This document shows, piece after piece, positions 21,694-29,067 of a DNA stretch of 29,067 nt. The first letter of the stretch is position 1; each line of letters begins with the position of its first letter. Under the pieces are notes generated by a model that had not been told where the DNA came from, did no database searches, and worked only from the letters and a program-made list of their open reading frames with translations. The stretch lies in the NCBI GenBank assembly GCA_900757795.1, contig CAAEPE010000053.1, positions 1 through 29,067 on the forward strand, read 5' to 3'. Source of the DNA: an uncultured Phascolarctobacterium sp. GTDB taxonomy: Bacteria > Bacillota > Negativicutes > Acidaminococcales > Acidaminococcaceae. The position numbers and the translations under genes are program-made.

Positions 21694-22920
21694 ATGCAAT
21701 ATATTAAACGTTCTCTTGAGAGTAAATTTTTGAAAATGAATAGTTTTTTTAAGGTAATGCTAGTAACAGGAGCAAGACAAGTTGGCAAAACAACTATGCT
21801 CAAGCATTTAGCTGCCGAAGAAAAACGAACTTATATATCCATGGATAACTTGCTAGCAAGAAATTTAGCTAAAAATGACCCGGAGCTTTTTTTTCAAAGA
21901 TATAAACCGCCTATCATTATCGACGAAATTCAAAAAGCGCCGGAATTATTAGAACAAATTAAGCTTATGTGCGACGAAAGCGAAGAAACAGGACAATTTT
22001 GGCTTACCGGTTCGCAAAAATTTGGCACCATGAAAGCCGTGCAGGAATCTTTAGCCGGAAGAATAGGCATACTGGAGCTGTTCAGCTTGTCTAAAAACGA
22101 AATTGACGGTGTCTTTTTTGACAATGAACAAGATTTTTCCCTAAATACGCTTTTAGCACGTCAAAAGCAGGTCACGCCCAATAATATATTGGATATTTAT
22201 CAATACATTTGGAGCGGAGGCATGCCTTATATTTTACATGCAGACAGCGACCAAAGAAACGAATATTTGAATTCGTATATAGAAACCTATCTTTTAAGAG
22301 ATGCCGCTGAATTAGGCGGTATTACCGACGCTTTAAAATTCAGACGCTTTTTAACCGCCTGCGCAGCCTTAATAGCAGAACAAGTCAATTACAAAACCTT
22401 AGCTGATGCTGTGGATATTTCTCAACCAACAGCAAAGAGCTGGCTGCAGCTTTTGCAAGCCTTAAATATTATTTATCTGCTGGAACCATATTACAACAAC
22501 GAGCTTAAACGCTTAGCCAAAACTCCTAAGTTATATTTTTACGATACCGGCCTAGCAGCTTATTTATCAATGTGGCCAACAGCAGAAACGCTTATTAACG
22601 GAGCCATCAGCGGACATTACTTTGAGAACTTTGTCATTATGGAGCTGCTAAAGTCCTTCTCCTATCAATCGGCTAAAGTTAATTTAAGCTATTACCGTGA
22701 TGCCAACGCTAAAGAAATTGATATTATTGTAGAAAAAAATGGCTATTTACATCCTTTGGAAATAAAAAAATCAGCCAATCCCAATTTAAGAGAAGTTAAA
22801 AAATTTTCCTTAATAGATAAAGGCCATTTACAGCGCAGTGCGGGAGGAATAATTTGCCTGAGCAACGAGATTGTACCTATTGACAAATTAAACAGCATTA
22901 TTCCCTGCAATTTACTGTAA
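21694..22920 (+). CDS. AAA ATPase with DUF4143 C-terminal domain
   Basis: 408 aa. The N-terminal AAA_14 domain has Walker A GARQVGKT (26-33), Walker B PPIIIDEIQ (D77, E78) and sensor-like WLTGSQ (103-108). The DUF4143 part follows, with a winged-helix-like stretch (about 228-265, YKTLADAVDISQPTAKSWLQLLQALNIIYLLEP). A C-terminal EID-IIV...PLEIKK (E341, D343, E356, K358) resembles a PD-(D/E)xK nuclease core. The family is widespread, variable between strains and of unknown function. GGAGGG lies 5 nt before the ATG. It is a single gene behind two long inverted repeats, more AT-rich than its neighbours, consistent with acquisition by transfer (inference). Confidence 0.85.
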   Translation: MQYIKRSLESKFLKMNSFFKVMLVTGARQVGKTTMLKHLAAEEKRTYISMDNLLARNLAKNDPELFFQRYKPPIIIDEIQKAPELLEQIKLMCDESEETGQFWLTGSQKFGTMKAVQESLAGRIGILELFSLSKNEIDGVFFDNEQDFSLNTLLARQKQVTPNNILDIYQYIWSGGMPYILHADSDQRNEYLNSYIETYLLRDAAELGGITDALKFRRFLTACAALIAEQVNYKTLADAVDISQPTAKSWLQLLQALNIIYLLEPYYNNELKRLAKTPKLYFYDTGLAAYLSMWPTAETLINGAISGHYFENFVIMELLKSFSYQSAKVNLSYYRDANAKEIDIIVEKNGYLHPLEIKKSANPNLREVKKFSLIDKGHLQRSAGGIICLSNEIVPIDKLNSIIPCNLL

Positions 22921-22940
22921 AAATTGCTCTACAAACAACA

Positions 22941-22977
22941 ACCGGCAGTCCCTTAGAACCGCCGGTCGTAATTTTTC
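22941..22977. terminator. Hairpin between convergent AAA ATPase and leuA
   Basis: ACCGGCAGT and ACCGCCGGT (22941-22949, 22958-22966) pair with one G-U. On the plus strand it is followed by CGTAATTTTT, on the minus strand by TGTTGTTTGT, so it may serve both genes, weakly. Confidence 0.6.
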
Positions 22978-22998
22978 TGGCACAATGCCAACCAATTT

Positions 22999-24678
22999 TT
23001 ACTTTTCTGCCCTATTGATAGCGCAGATAATACCTTTGAGCGCCGCAACGTTAATGTTAGCGTGAATGCCTGCGCCAAAAATATGCTCGCCGTTTTGTTT
23101 TTTCAGCTCGATATAGCAAATACCCTGCGCGTCGGAACCGCGGGAAACTGCGTGCTCATGATAATTAACAAATTCGTAGCCGGTTACGCCAACGCCAGCC
23201 AAGGCCTGGAAGAAAGAGTCAATAGGGCCATTGCCTACGCCGGTAATATATTTTTCTGTCCCCTCAATGGTAACAGAACCTTCAAAGCGGCTATGTACGG
23301 AACCATCTGCTTCGTTAAGCTCGGTAAAGCGATGACGCACCAGCGCATATTTTCCTTGCAAATCAATATATTCTTTTTGGAACAGGGTAACAATCTGCTT
23401 GCTGCTCAACTCGTCGCCATAAGCATCCGCAGCATTTTTCACAATATTACCAAATTCCGGGTGCATTTCCTTAGGCAAATTGTAGCCCACAGCCTGCTGC
23501 AGCACAAAGGCCGCGCCACCCTTGCCGGACTGGCTGTTGATACGAATAACCGGCTCGTACTCACGGTGCAGATCAGCAGGATTTATTGGCAGATAAGGAA
23601 CCTCCCAAAAATCCGTACCGCTGTTTTTCATGTACTCATAACCCTTACGGATAGCATCCTGATGGGAGCCGCTGAACGCAGTAAACGCCAGCTCGCCGGC
23701 ATAAGGCTGACGCTCAGGCACGCGCATTTTAGTACATTCCTCGTAAACTTTTTTTATATCAAGAATATGCGAAAAATCCAAATTAGGCTCCACGCCTTGA
23801 GTAAACATATTCAGCGCCACGGTGACAATATCAAGATTGCCGGTGCGCTCGCCATTGCCAAACAGCGTGCCCTCAATACGGTCAGCGCCTGCCATCAGCG
23901 CCAGCTCTGCCGAGGCTACGCCCGTCCCGCGGTCATTATGGGGATGAATACTGATAATGGCTGCTTCGCGATTGTGCATTTTGCGGCAGAAGTATTCAAT
24001 TTGGTCGGCATAGGTATTAGGCGTACACATTTCCACTGTTGACGGCAGATTGAGGATAATAGGATTTTCTTTGGTTGCGCCCATTTCCTGCATTACAGCC
24101 TCGCAAATGGCAATGGAAAAATCAATCTCCGTACCAGTGAAGCTTTCGGGAGAATATTCATAGCGAATATTCATAGCGCTGCGCGCAGCCTCCTCCTCGG
24201 TCAGCTGCTTAATAAGACGTGCTCCCTGCACGGCAATTTCCGTAATGCCGTCCATATCCTTGCCAAAAACCACTTTACGCTGCAAGGTTGAAGTAGAATT
24301 ATAAAAATGAATAATGACGTTTTTAGCTCCGCGCACCGCTTCAAAGGTTTTGCGGATAAGCTCCTCCCGGGCCTGAACCAGCACCTGCACGGTTACGTCG
24401 TCGGGAATATGATTGCCCTCAATTAAAGTTCGCAGAATTTCGTATTCCGTTTCGGAAGCGGAAGGAAAACCAACCTCAATTTCTTTAAAGCCTACATCCA
24501 CCAAGGTATGAAAAAATTTCAGCTTTTCTTCAATCCCCATAGGCGTAATCAAGGCTTGGTTGCCGTCGCGCAAATCTACGCTGCACCAAATAGGAGCCTT
24601 GGTAATAATTTTTTCCGGCCATTGACGGTCGGGCAGATTGACACGATTAAAAGGTACATATTTTTTCTCTTGCTGCAT
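22999..24678 (-). CDS. leuA: 2-isopropylmalate synthase, long (type 2) form
   Basis: 559 aa. Catalyses the first committed step of leucine synthesis: acetyl-CoA plus 2-oxoisovalerate gives 2-isopropylmalate. The catalytic TIM-barrel has WCSVDLRDGNQALITPM with the divalent-metal Asp, FNS-like HFYNSTSTLQRKVVF, and HPHNDRGTGVASAELALMAGADRIEGTLFGNGERTGN with the metal-binding histidines. The C-terminal leucine-sensing domain (about 430-559) includes GVGNGPIDSFFQAL and ends in the usual AALKGIICAINRA region. The length and the start KYVPFNRVNLPDRQWPEKIITKAPIW match the LeuA type 2 group. GGAGG sits 7 nt before the ATG. A T-box leader controls it, and no other leu gene is adjacent in the window. 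Confidence 0.95.
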   Translation of the reverse strand: MQQEKKYVPFNRVNLPDRQWPEKIITKAPIWCSVDLRDGNQALITPMGIEEKLKFFHTLVDVGFKEIEVGFPSASETEYEILRTLIEGNHIPDDVTVQVLVQAREELIRKTFEAVRGAKNVIIHFYNSTSTLQRKVVFGKDMDGITEIAVQGARLIKQLTEEEAARSAMNIRYEYSPESFTGTEIDFSIAICEAVMQEMGATKENPIILNLPSTVEMCTPNTYADQIEYFCRKMHNREAAIISIHPHNDRGTGVASAELALMAGADRIEGTLFGNGERTGNLDIVTVALNMFTQGVEPNLDFSHILDIKKVYEECTKMRVPERQPYAGELAFTAFSGSHQDAIRKGYEYMKNSGTDFWEVPYLPINPADLHREYEPVIRINSQSGKGGAAFVLQQAVGYNLPKEMHPEFGNIVKNAADAYGDELSSKQIVTLFQKEYIDLQGKYALVRHRFTELNEADGSVHSRFEGSVTIEGTEKYITGVGNGPIDSFFQALAGVGVTGYEFVNYHEHAVSRGSDAQGICYIELKKQNGEHIFGAGIHANINVAALKGIICAINRAEK

Positions 24679-24690
24679 TTTTCTTCCTCC

Positions 24691-24960
24691 AAAAAAATAA
24701 TCCGCCCCATAGCTTAATTGCTAGGGGCGGGGAAAATTCCACGCGGTACCACCCTAATTCAGTCGCTCCAGCGACCCTCTAAGACCTCTAACAAGGTCAT
24801 CGTCTGTAACGTGACTGCACGGCTTTCCCTACATATCAGGCAAGCAACTCCGGGATCAGTATCCATATAATTTCCGGTACCGCTTTACACCAGCCAGCGG
24901 CTCTCTTTAACCTTTCGTTATATCTTCTTCCCTTCACTGTCTTTCAGGGGCGATTTGTAG
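24691..24960 (-). ncRNA. T-box riboswitch (leucine) upstream of leuA
   Basis: Minus strand, 5' to 3': stem I with the AGAGAGCCGCTGGCTGG distal region, a specifier loop containing ATACTGATCCCGGAG, then the T-box sequence AGGGTGGTACCGCG (about 24754-24741). It ends in a terminator, CCGCCCC/GGGGCGG with a UAGC-type upper stem and a T-run (24730-24691). In the expected specifier position there is CTG (24859-24857), a leucine codon followed by A, consistent with uncharged tRNA-Leu sensing. Codon assignment is by eye. Confidence 0.92.
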
Positions 24961-24972
24961 TTGTTGGAAAAT

Positions 24973-25001
24973 ATTTTACTTGCTTTTCTTTTGCTTGTCA
25001 A
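24973..25001 (-). promoter_or_regulatory. Promoter of the T-box-leuA transcript
   Basis: Minus strand TTGACA (25001-24996), 17-nt spacer, TAAAAT (24978-24973). It places the start near 24966, at the foot of the T-box leader. Confidence 0.78.
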
Positions 25002-25083
25002 TAAAAGTATAAAAATAATTTTGGTGTTCAATTATTATGTAAAAATTGATACAGTGGTTATGCTAAAAGCTTGCACAAAAAAA

Positions 25084-25107
25084 GAGAGCAGCTTTTTTAC
25101 TGCTCTC
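25084..25107 (-). terminator. Rho-independent terminator of the YbjN-like gene
   Basis: Minus strand GAGAGCAG (25107-25100), an 8-nt loop, CTGCTCTC (25091-25084), then a T-run of seven. It starts about 10 bases after the stop. Confidence 0.9.
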
Positions 25108-25116
25108 CCCTATTTT

Positions 25117-25551
25117 TTATTCAGCCCAAACAGTTTTCATCAGCTTGGAATATTCTTCGTTCAAGTGCTTCAGCACAACGTCGATTACTGCGTGTACCAA
25201 TTCCGGCATAAATTCGTCGTCGGTAGTAGGAATGCAGCTTTCGATAACGATATCGCCGTTAGCGTTAGCATAATATTTGAAAACCTTATAATTCTCGTTT
25301 AAGCTATTCAAATGTGCCATAACTGCTGCCTTGTTTTTCTCTTTTACCAAACCTGCACCTACGCGAACCTGCAGCATTACATAAATGCTGTCGTCAATTA
25401 CTAGCATAGTAGGCAGGTTTTGCCCTTCTACTTCCATAGCGCTGCGATAAACCACAGGATTCATATCGCCTTCTGCCTCTTGGATTTGAAAAACGTTGAT
25501 ATTTTTTTCATTTAAGAAATTGGTAAATTTTTCTGCCTTAATATTCATCAT
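25117..25551 (-). CDS. YbjN-domain protein
   Basis: 144 aa, small acidic soluble protein. The layout fits the YbjN fold (related to type III secretion chaperones): an N-terminal helix (AEKFTNFLNEKNINVF), strands with PTMLVIDDSIYVMLQVRVGAGLV, a helix (KAAVMAHLNSLNENYKVFKYYAN), GDIVIESCIPTTDDEF and a long last helix. Function is unknown; E. coli YbjN has been linked to stress and motility regulation, which should not be transferred. The start may be either of two adjacent ATGs; AGAGG stands 5 or 8 nt away. It is a single-gene unit with its own terminator. Confidence 0.72.
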   Translation of the reverse strand: MMNIKAEKFTNFLNEKNINVFQIQEAEGDMNPVVYRSAMEVEGQNLPTMLVIDDSIYVMLQVRVGAGLVKEKNKAAVMAHLNSLNENYKVFKYYANANGDIVIESCIPTTDDEFMPELVHAVIDVVLKHLNEEYSKLMKTVWAE

Positions 25552-25580
25552 AAGGACCTCTCTTTCGCTTAGTTAATATT

Positions 25581-25609
25581 ATTATACACTAGAATAGCAT
25601 ATTTTTAAA
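25581..25609 (-). promoter_or_regulatory. Probable promoter of the YbjN-like gene
   Basis: Minus strand TTTAAA (25609-25604), 17-nt spacer, TATAAT (25586-25581). The -35 is weak. Confidence 0.5.
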
Positions 25610-25654
25610 GAAATATTATTCGTACAAATATCATTTTTTGTGACCCGCAAGCTT

Positions 25655-26872
25655 TTAAATATGCTCACCGCAGCTGCATTTAGGATTTATTTCTTTCGCC
25701 TCTAAAATTGCCAAAGCAAATTCATAGCCATACTGCTCTGCTGAAATCAAATTATTTTCCTGCGGCGTCCATTTGCAGTTAAAGCCCGGAATAACTTCTT
25801 TGCTGAAGGTACGCAGCATTTCTTCCATATCTTTCTGCGCACCGCCTGCCCAGCCAAAAGTGCCAAAGGCCGCTGTTTTTTTGCCGACAGGCGCAAGGCC
25901 TTTAAGATAAGTCAGCAAAGAACCCATACTCGGCAGCATACCGCTATTTAAGGTCGGCGAACCAACCAAAAACCCAGAAGCCGTAAAAATATCTGCTGCA
26001 ATAGTGCTGTTAGGCGTAGCGCTTAGCTTGTAAACCTTTACAGTTACGCCTGCTCTTTGAGCGCCGCGGGCAATAGCGCGTGCCAGTTTTTCTGTGCCGC
26101 CCCACATGCTGTCGTAAGCAATAACCAGGCTGCCATCGCAAACACCCTCGCCCCAACGGCGGTAGCATTCCACGATTTTGGCAATATTTTTGCGCCAAAT
26201 TACGCCGTGACTGGGAAGAATCATACCAATTTCCAAGCCCCCAACCTTGGTCAAGGCCTTACCAATCAATTTAGCATAGGGCCACAAAATATTGGCAAAA
26301 TATTTGCGCGCTTCATAAAATAAATCTGCCTCATCCACCTCATCGTCATAACGCTTACTGGTAGCGTAATGCTGACCAAAGGCGTCGTTAGAAAAAAGAA
26401 TTTTCTCCTCAGCGCAGTAAGTTGCCATACTGTCAGGCCAGTGCAGCATGGTCATCATGGCGAAAGTCAAATTGCGCTTGCCAATATTTAAAACTGCGCC
26501 ATCCTTAACTACCTCAAAATTAAAAATATCACCATAATGCTGAATGGCTTCATTTTTGCCTGCCATTGAAATAATAAATTTCGCTTTAGGACATGCCTTA
26601 GCCAGCGCAGGCATAGCGCCGCTGTGGTCAGGCTCTACGTGGTTTATGATAATGTAATCAATACTCTCCAAAGGCGTTACCTGACTTATATTGTGCAGCA
26701 GCTCCTCCGTAAAGGGAGCTTTAACCGTATCAATCAGCGTAATTTTCTCGTCCATAATAAGATATGCGTTGTAAGTTGCGCCGCGCTCGGTTTTGTAGCC
26801 GTGAAAATCACGCACCGCCCAATCCTGCACACCCACGTCATAAATATTTTCGACAATTTGCATAGGCTGCAT
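25655..26872 (-). CDS. Flavodiiron protein (FprA-type O2/NO reductase)
   Basis: 405 aa from the chosen ATG. Flavodiiron proteins reduce O2 to water or NO to N2O and protect anaerobes. The N-terminal lactamase-like domain has the diiron ligands H78, E80, D82 and H83 (NHVEPDHSG), H144 (MLHWPDS), D163 (NDAFGQH) and H222 (PSHGVIW). A flavodoxin domain follows from about 248 (LVIAYDSMWGGTEKLARAIA...). There is no rubredoxin domain, so electrons must come from a separate carrier; the tail ends with a CSC pair of unclear role. A GTG six codons upstream also opens the frame, but AAAGGAGA lies directly before the ATG at 26872, so I use that start. The gene stands alone or follows the YddA-like gene on a shared transcript. 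Confidence 0.92.
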   Translation of the reverse strand: MQPMQIVENIYDVGVQDWAVRDFHGYKTERGATYNAYLIMDEKITLIDTVKAPFTEELLHNISQVTPLESIDYIIINHVEPDHSGAMPALAKACPKAKFIISMAGKNEAIQHYGDIFNFEVVKDGAVLNIGKRNLTFAMMTMLHWPDSMATYCAEEKILFSNDAFGQHYATSKRYDDEVDEADLFYEARKYFANILWPYAKLIGKALTKVGGLEIGMILPSHGVIWRKNIAKIVECYRRWGEGVCDGSLVIAYDSMWGGTEKLARAIARGAQRAGVTVKVYKLSATPNSTIAADIFTASGFLVGSPTLNSGMLPSMGSLLTYLKGLAPVGKKTAAFGTFGWAGGAQKDMEEMLRTFSKEVIPGFNCKWTPQENNLISAEQYGYEFALAILEAKEINPKCSCGEHI

Positions 26873-26976
26873 AAAATTTTCTCCTTTCACTTCTTTATAA
26901 TATCTTTAATTTATCTAAAAATAGCAAAAATTATTTTAATGCGCAGTATTTTACTACGTAATTTTTAATCCTATTA

Positions 26977-28707
26977 TTAGTATAATTTTTCTATATGTAC
27001 GCTGCGTTCCTTTTTATTCAAACGCAAAACCAGCCGGTGATATTTATTCAAAGTGCTGCGATGTCCTACGCTGACTACGGTAGTATTATGCAAGCGCTCT
27101 TGCATCAGGCTGTACATTTTAGCTTCGGTCTCCTCATCCAGCGCCGAGGTTGCTTCATCTAAGAACAGCCAAAGCGGCTGCTGAATATGAGCGCGTACAA
27201 AAGCTAAACGCTGCTGCTCGCCTACGGAAAGCACATGACTCCAATCAGCAGTTACATCCAGTTTATCCTCTAGGTAGCCTATCTGACAAATTTCCATCAA
27301 GCAGACTAATTCCTCATCAGTTAAAAGCTTGGTCCCGGGATATAGCAAGGCCTCCCGCAAGGTTCCCAACGGCAGATAAGGCTTTTGCGGTATAAACATC
27401 AGCTTATCTGTATCAGGAAGGTTAATTTTACCCTCCACAAAGGGCCAAATACCTGCAATAGCGCGCAGCAGGGTGCTCTTACCGCTGCCGCTTACACCCT
27501 TAATCAAAACATTTTCTCCCTGCTGCAGGGTAAAATAAATATTTTGCAAAAGCGGCGTACCGTCGGGCAGATTAACCTGCATATTATCGGCGCTTACAGC
27601 CGCAGAGGTAGCGAAACGCTCCAAATGAAAACGCTCCGCTTCTGCCGAAACCTCCTGCATGTGCTTGCCAAAAAATGTCAAACGCATGACCACAGCCTGC
27701 CATTGGGCAATGCTGGTGTACATATCCACAAAATAAGATAAGGAATCCTGCACACGGCCAAAAGCGCTGGCAACCTGCATTAGGCCGCCTAAAGTAAATT
27801 CCTTGCTCAAATATCTACTCATGGCAGCTACAAAGGGAAAAATTATCGCAATTTGGCTGTAGCCGGAATTCAGCCACACAAGCTGCTTCTGCTTATTAAC
27901 TAATTTCCAAAAATTATCTAAAAGCAGTCTAAACCGCTCCTTAAAAACCTTGCTTTCCTGCCCCTCGCCGCGGTAAAAAGCAACGCTTTCGGCGCTTTCA
28001 CGCAGGCGAATCATGCTGAAACGGAAGTCTGCTTCAAATTTCTGCTGAATAAAATTGAGATGTACCAATTTTTTACCAACTACATGGGTAGCATAGGTGC
28101 CTAAAATAGAATAAATAAAGGATGCCCAAAAAAGATACCCGTTTATAGTAAAGGTGTAGCCAAAAAACTGCATTGTTAATGGTCCCGACATACCATAGAG
28201 AATTACAACAAACGAAGCAAAGGTGCAAAAGGCTTTGATAATGCCAATGGTAAAGCCAAGGGTCATTTCCACAAATAATTTTACGTCCTCGCTGATACGC
28301 TGGTCAGGGTTATCCGTGTCCTTGCCAAACATCTGCAAATGGTAATAGGTCTTGTTTTTAAGCCAAATATCAATAAACTTAGTTGTCAGCCAGCGGCGCC
28401 AGTTTAATATCAAGCACTGCTGTAAATAGTAGGAATATACTGCAAGAATAATATAAATTGCCGCCAGCCACGAGAAATGAATAAGCTCGTCAAAAATTTT
28501 ATCCTTTTCATAATTTTGCAGAGCACTGTAAAAGCTATTGTTCCACTGATTGAGGAGCACCAGCATATAAACAACGCCAAGAGTTAATGCAATAATACAA
28601 AATAAGAGACAAAAAGCCTTTTTCTTTTCCTCTGATTGCCAATAGCTTTTTGTTAAATTCCATACATCTTTAAAAAATTGCAGTGACAAAGTAAAATTAT
28701 AATTCAA
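26977..28707 (-). CDS. YddA/SbmA-BacA-like ABC transporter (fused membrane and ATPase domains)
   Basis: 576 aa. The N-terminal membrane domain (about 10-340, six helices) is of the SbmA/BacA-related ABC_membrane_2 type, with LNQWNNSFYSALQNYEKDKIFDELIHF, LNWRRWLTTKFIDIWLKNKTYYHLQ and NPDQRISEDVKLFVE as markers. The ATPase domain has Walker A GVSGSGKST (404-412), signature LSVGEQQRLAFVRA and Walker B LWLFLDEATSALDEE (about 512-525). Relatives move peptides, bleomycin or, in mycobacteria (Rv1819c), vitamin B12; direction and substrate here are unknown. The promoter region carries an element almost identical to that of the AAA ATPase gene at 21694. An upstream terminator at 28823-28856 isolates it from the decarboxylase gene. 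Confidence 0.88.
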   Translation of the reverse strand: MNYNFTLSLQFFKDVWNLTKSYWQSEEKKKAFCLLFCIIALTLGVVYMLVLLNQWNNSFYSALQNYEKDKIFDELIHFSWLAAIYIILAVYSYYLQQCLILNWRRWLTTKFIDIWLKNKTYYHLQMFGKDTDNPDQRISEDVKLFVEMTLGFTIGIIKAFCTFASFVVILYGMSGPLTMQFFGYTFTINGYLFWASFIYSILGTYATHVVGKKLVHLNFIQQKFEADFRFSMIRLRESAESVAFYRGEGQESKVFKERFRLLLDNFWKLVNKQKQLVWLNSGYSQIAIIFPFVAAMSRYLSKEFTLGGLMQVASAFGRVQDSLSYFVDMYTSIAQWQAVVMRLTFFGKHMQEVSAEAERFHLERFATSAAVSADNMQVNLPDGTPLLQNIYFTLQQGENVLIKGVSGSGKSTLLRAIAGIWPFVEGKINLPDTDKLMFIPQKPYLPLGTLREALLYPGTKLLTDEELVCLMEICQIGYLEDKLDVTADWSHVLSVGEQQRLAFVRAHIQQPLWLFLDEATSALDEETEAKMYSLMQERLHNTTVVSVGHRSTLNKYHRLVLRLNKKERSVHIEKLY

Positions 28708-28740
28708 AATAAAACCGCCTCAAGTACATTAGTAATTTTG

Positions 28741-28758
28741 AAAGTTTACTTTATTATA
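28741..28758 (-). promoter_or_regulatory. -10 region plus shared element of the YddA-like gene
   Basis: The minus strand reads TATAATAAAGTAAACTTT (28758-28741). TATAAT is a consensus -10; I see only a weak -35 (TTTAAT with a 17-nt spacer). The following AAAGTAAACTTT is the same 12-mer found at the centre of both inverted repeats before the AAA ATPase. Confidence 0.6.
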
Positions 28759-28822
28759 CCTCAAAACAGGCTGCAATTAAATTCTTTTCAGAAAATTTTT
28801 CAGATGCATAACATTTTGGACA

Positions 28823-28856
28823 TAAAAAATAAGAGCCCACTAAAAAGTGAGCTCTT
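28823..28856 (-). terminator. Rho-independent terminator of the decarboxylase beta-subunit gene
   Basis: Minus strand AAGAGCTCACT (28856-28846), loop TTTT, AGTGGGCTCTT (28841-28831), then ATTTTTTA. The 11-bp stem has one G-U pair. Confidence 0.88.
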
Positions 28857-28869
28857 AAATTAGCTAAAA

Positions 28870-29067
28870 TTATTTAGCAACAGGACCAATCATAGCCAGC
28901 ATGGTACCAGCAGCAACTGCAGTACCGATAACGCCTGCAACGTTCGGGCCCATAGCATGCATCAGCAAGAAGTTAGCAGGATTGCATTTCTGACCAACTT
29001 TTTGAGATACACGAGCAGCCATAGGAACTGCGGATACACCGGCAGAACCAATCAACGGGTTGGTTTG
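28870..29067 (-). CDS. Sodium-pumping decarboxylase beta subunit, C-terminal part
   Basis: These are the last 65 residues; the start lies beyond the right edge and the frame is open to base 29067. The sequence NPLIGSAGVSAVPMAARVSQKVGQKCNPANFLLMHAMGPNVAGVIGTAVAAGTMLAM is the conserved C-terminus of the GcdB/OadB/MmdB family. These integral membrane subunits couple biotin decarboxylation (glutaconyl-CoA, oxaloacetate or methylmalonyl-CoA) to Na+ export. The part seen does not tell which substrate the complex uses. In a Negativicute either glutaconyl-CoA or methylmalonyl-CoA is likely. It is last in its operon, because a terminator follows. Confidence 0.92.
   Translation of the reverse strand, partial: QTNPLIGSAGVSAVPMAARVSQKVGQKCNPANFLLMHAMGPNVAGVIGTAVAAGTMLAMIGPVAK

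Noticed and set aside
23062..24042. A 326-codon plus-strand open frame inside leuA
   Set aside because: It is fully antisense to a well-conserved gene, has no ribosome binding site and no recognisable domain; it is a shadow of leuA codon use.

Overview
The window looks like chromosomal DNA from a diderm firmicute of the Negativicutes, probably the Acidaminococcaceae/Phascolarctobacterium neighbourhood. The main evidence is a porin with a signal peptide, one SLH domain, a short coiled coil and a beta-barrel ending in Phe (OmpM type). A sodium-pumping decarboxylase beta subunit at the right edge, Firmicute-type SUF genes, a T-box and strong GGAGG ribosome binding sites agree with this. The genus is an inference; no rRNA is present.

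Layout. 1-445 is the 3' end of a plus-strand DASS (SLC13) anion/Na+ symporter. 601-5636 is a minus-strand sufCBDSU iron-sulfur assembly operon with its own promoter and terminator. 6045-8885 is a Zn/Cd/Pb-type P1B ATPase with a very long His/Cys-rich N-terminus, preceded by two SmtB/ArsR-like operator candidates. 9202-14500 is a five-gene Dpp/Nik-type ABC importer (permease, permease, binding lipoprotein, two ATPases). A cobalamin riboswitch with a terminator hairpin lies directly in front of it, so the importer is probably B12-repressed and may bring in cobalt, nickel or a chelate. 14814-16124 is a MATE exporter, divergent from an AstE/AspA-like zinc hydrolase (16252-17226).

An intact IS1182-type element (17234-19068) sits between the hydrolase and a solo family-3 amino-acid binding lipoprotein (19111-19866). 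Next come the OmpM porin (20074-21348) and a divergent AAA/DUF4143 ATPase (21694-22920) fronted by two long perfect inverted repeats. leuA (22999-24678) follows, with a complete leucine T-box leader. The right part holds a YbjN-like protein, a flavodiiron protein, a YddA/SbmA-like ABC exporter and the 3' end of the decarboxylase beta subunit.

The main themes are metal and cofactor economy (Fe-S assembly, Zn/Cd efflux, B12-controlled import), envelope transport, and oxygen/NO defence in an anaerobe. The least explained observations are these: an 18-bp element covering the -10 and start region that is shared, with one mismatch, by the AAA ATPase and the YddA-like transporter; the B12 riboswitch on a peptide/nickel-class transporter; a ferredoxin-like cysteine cluster inside SufD; and an orphan GC-rich hairpin at 9120-9146.
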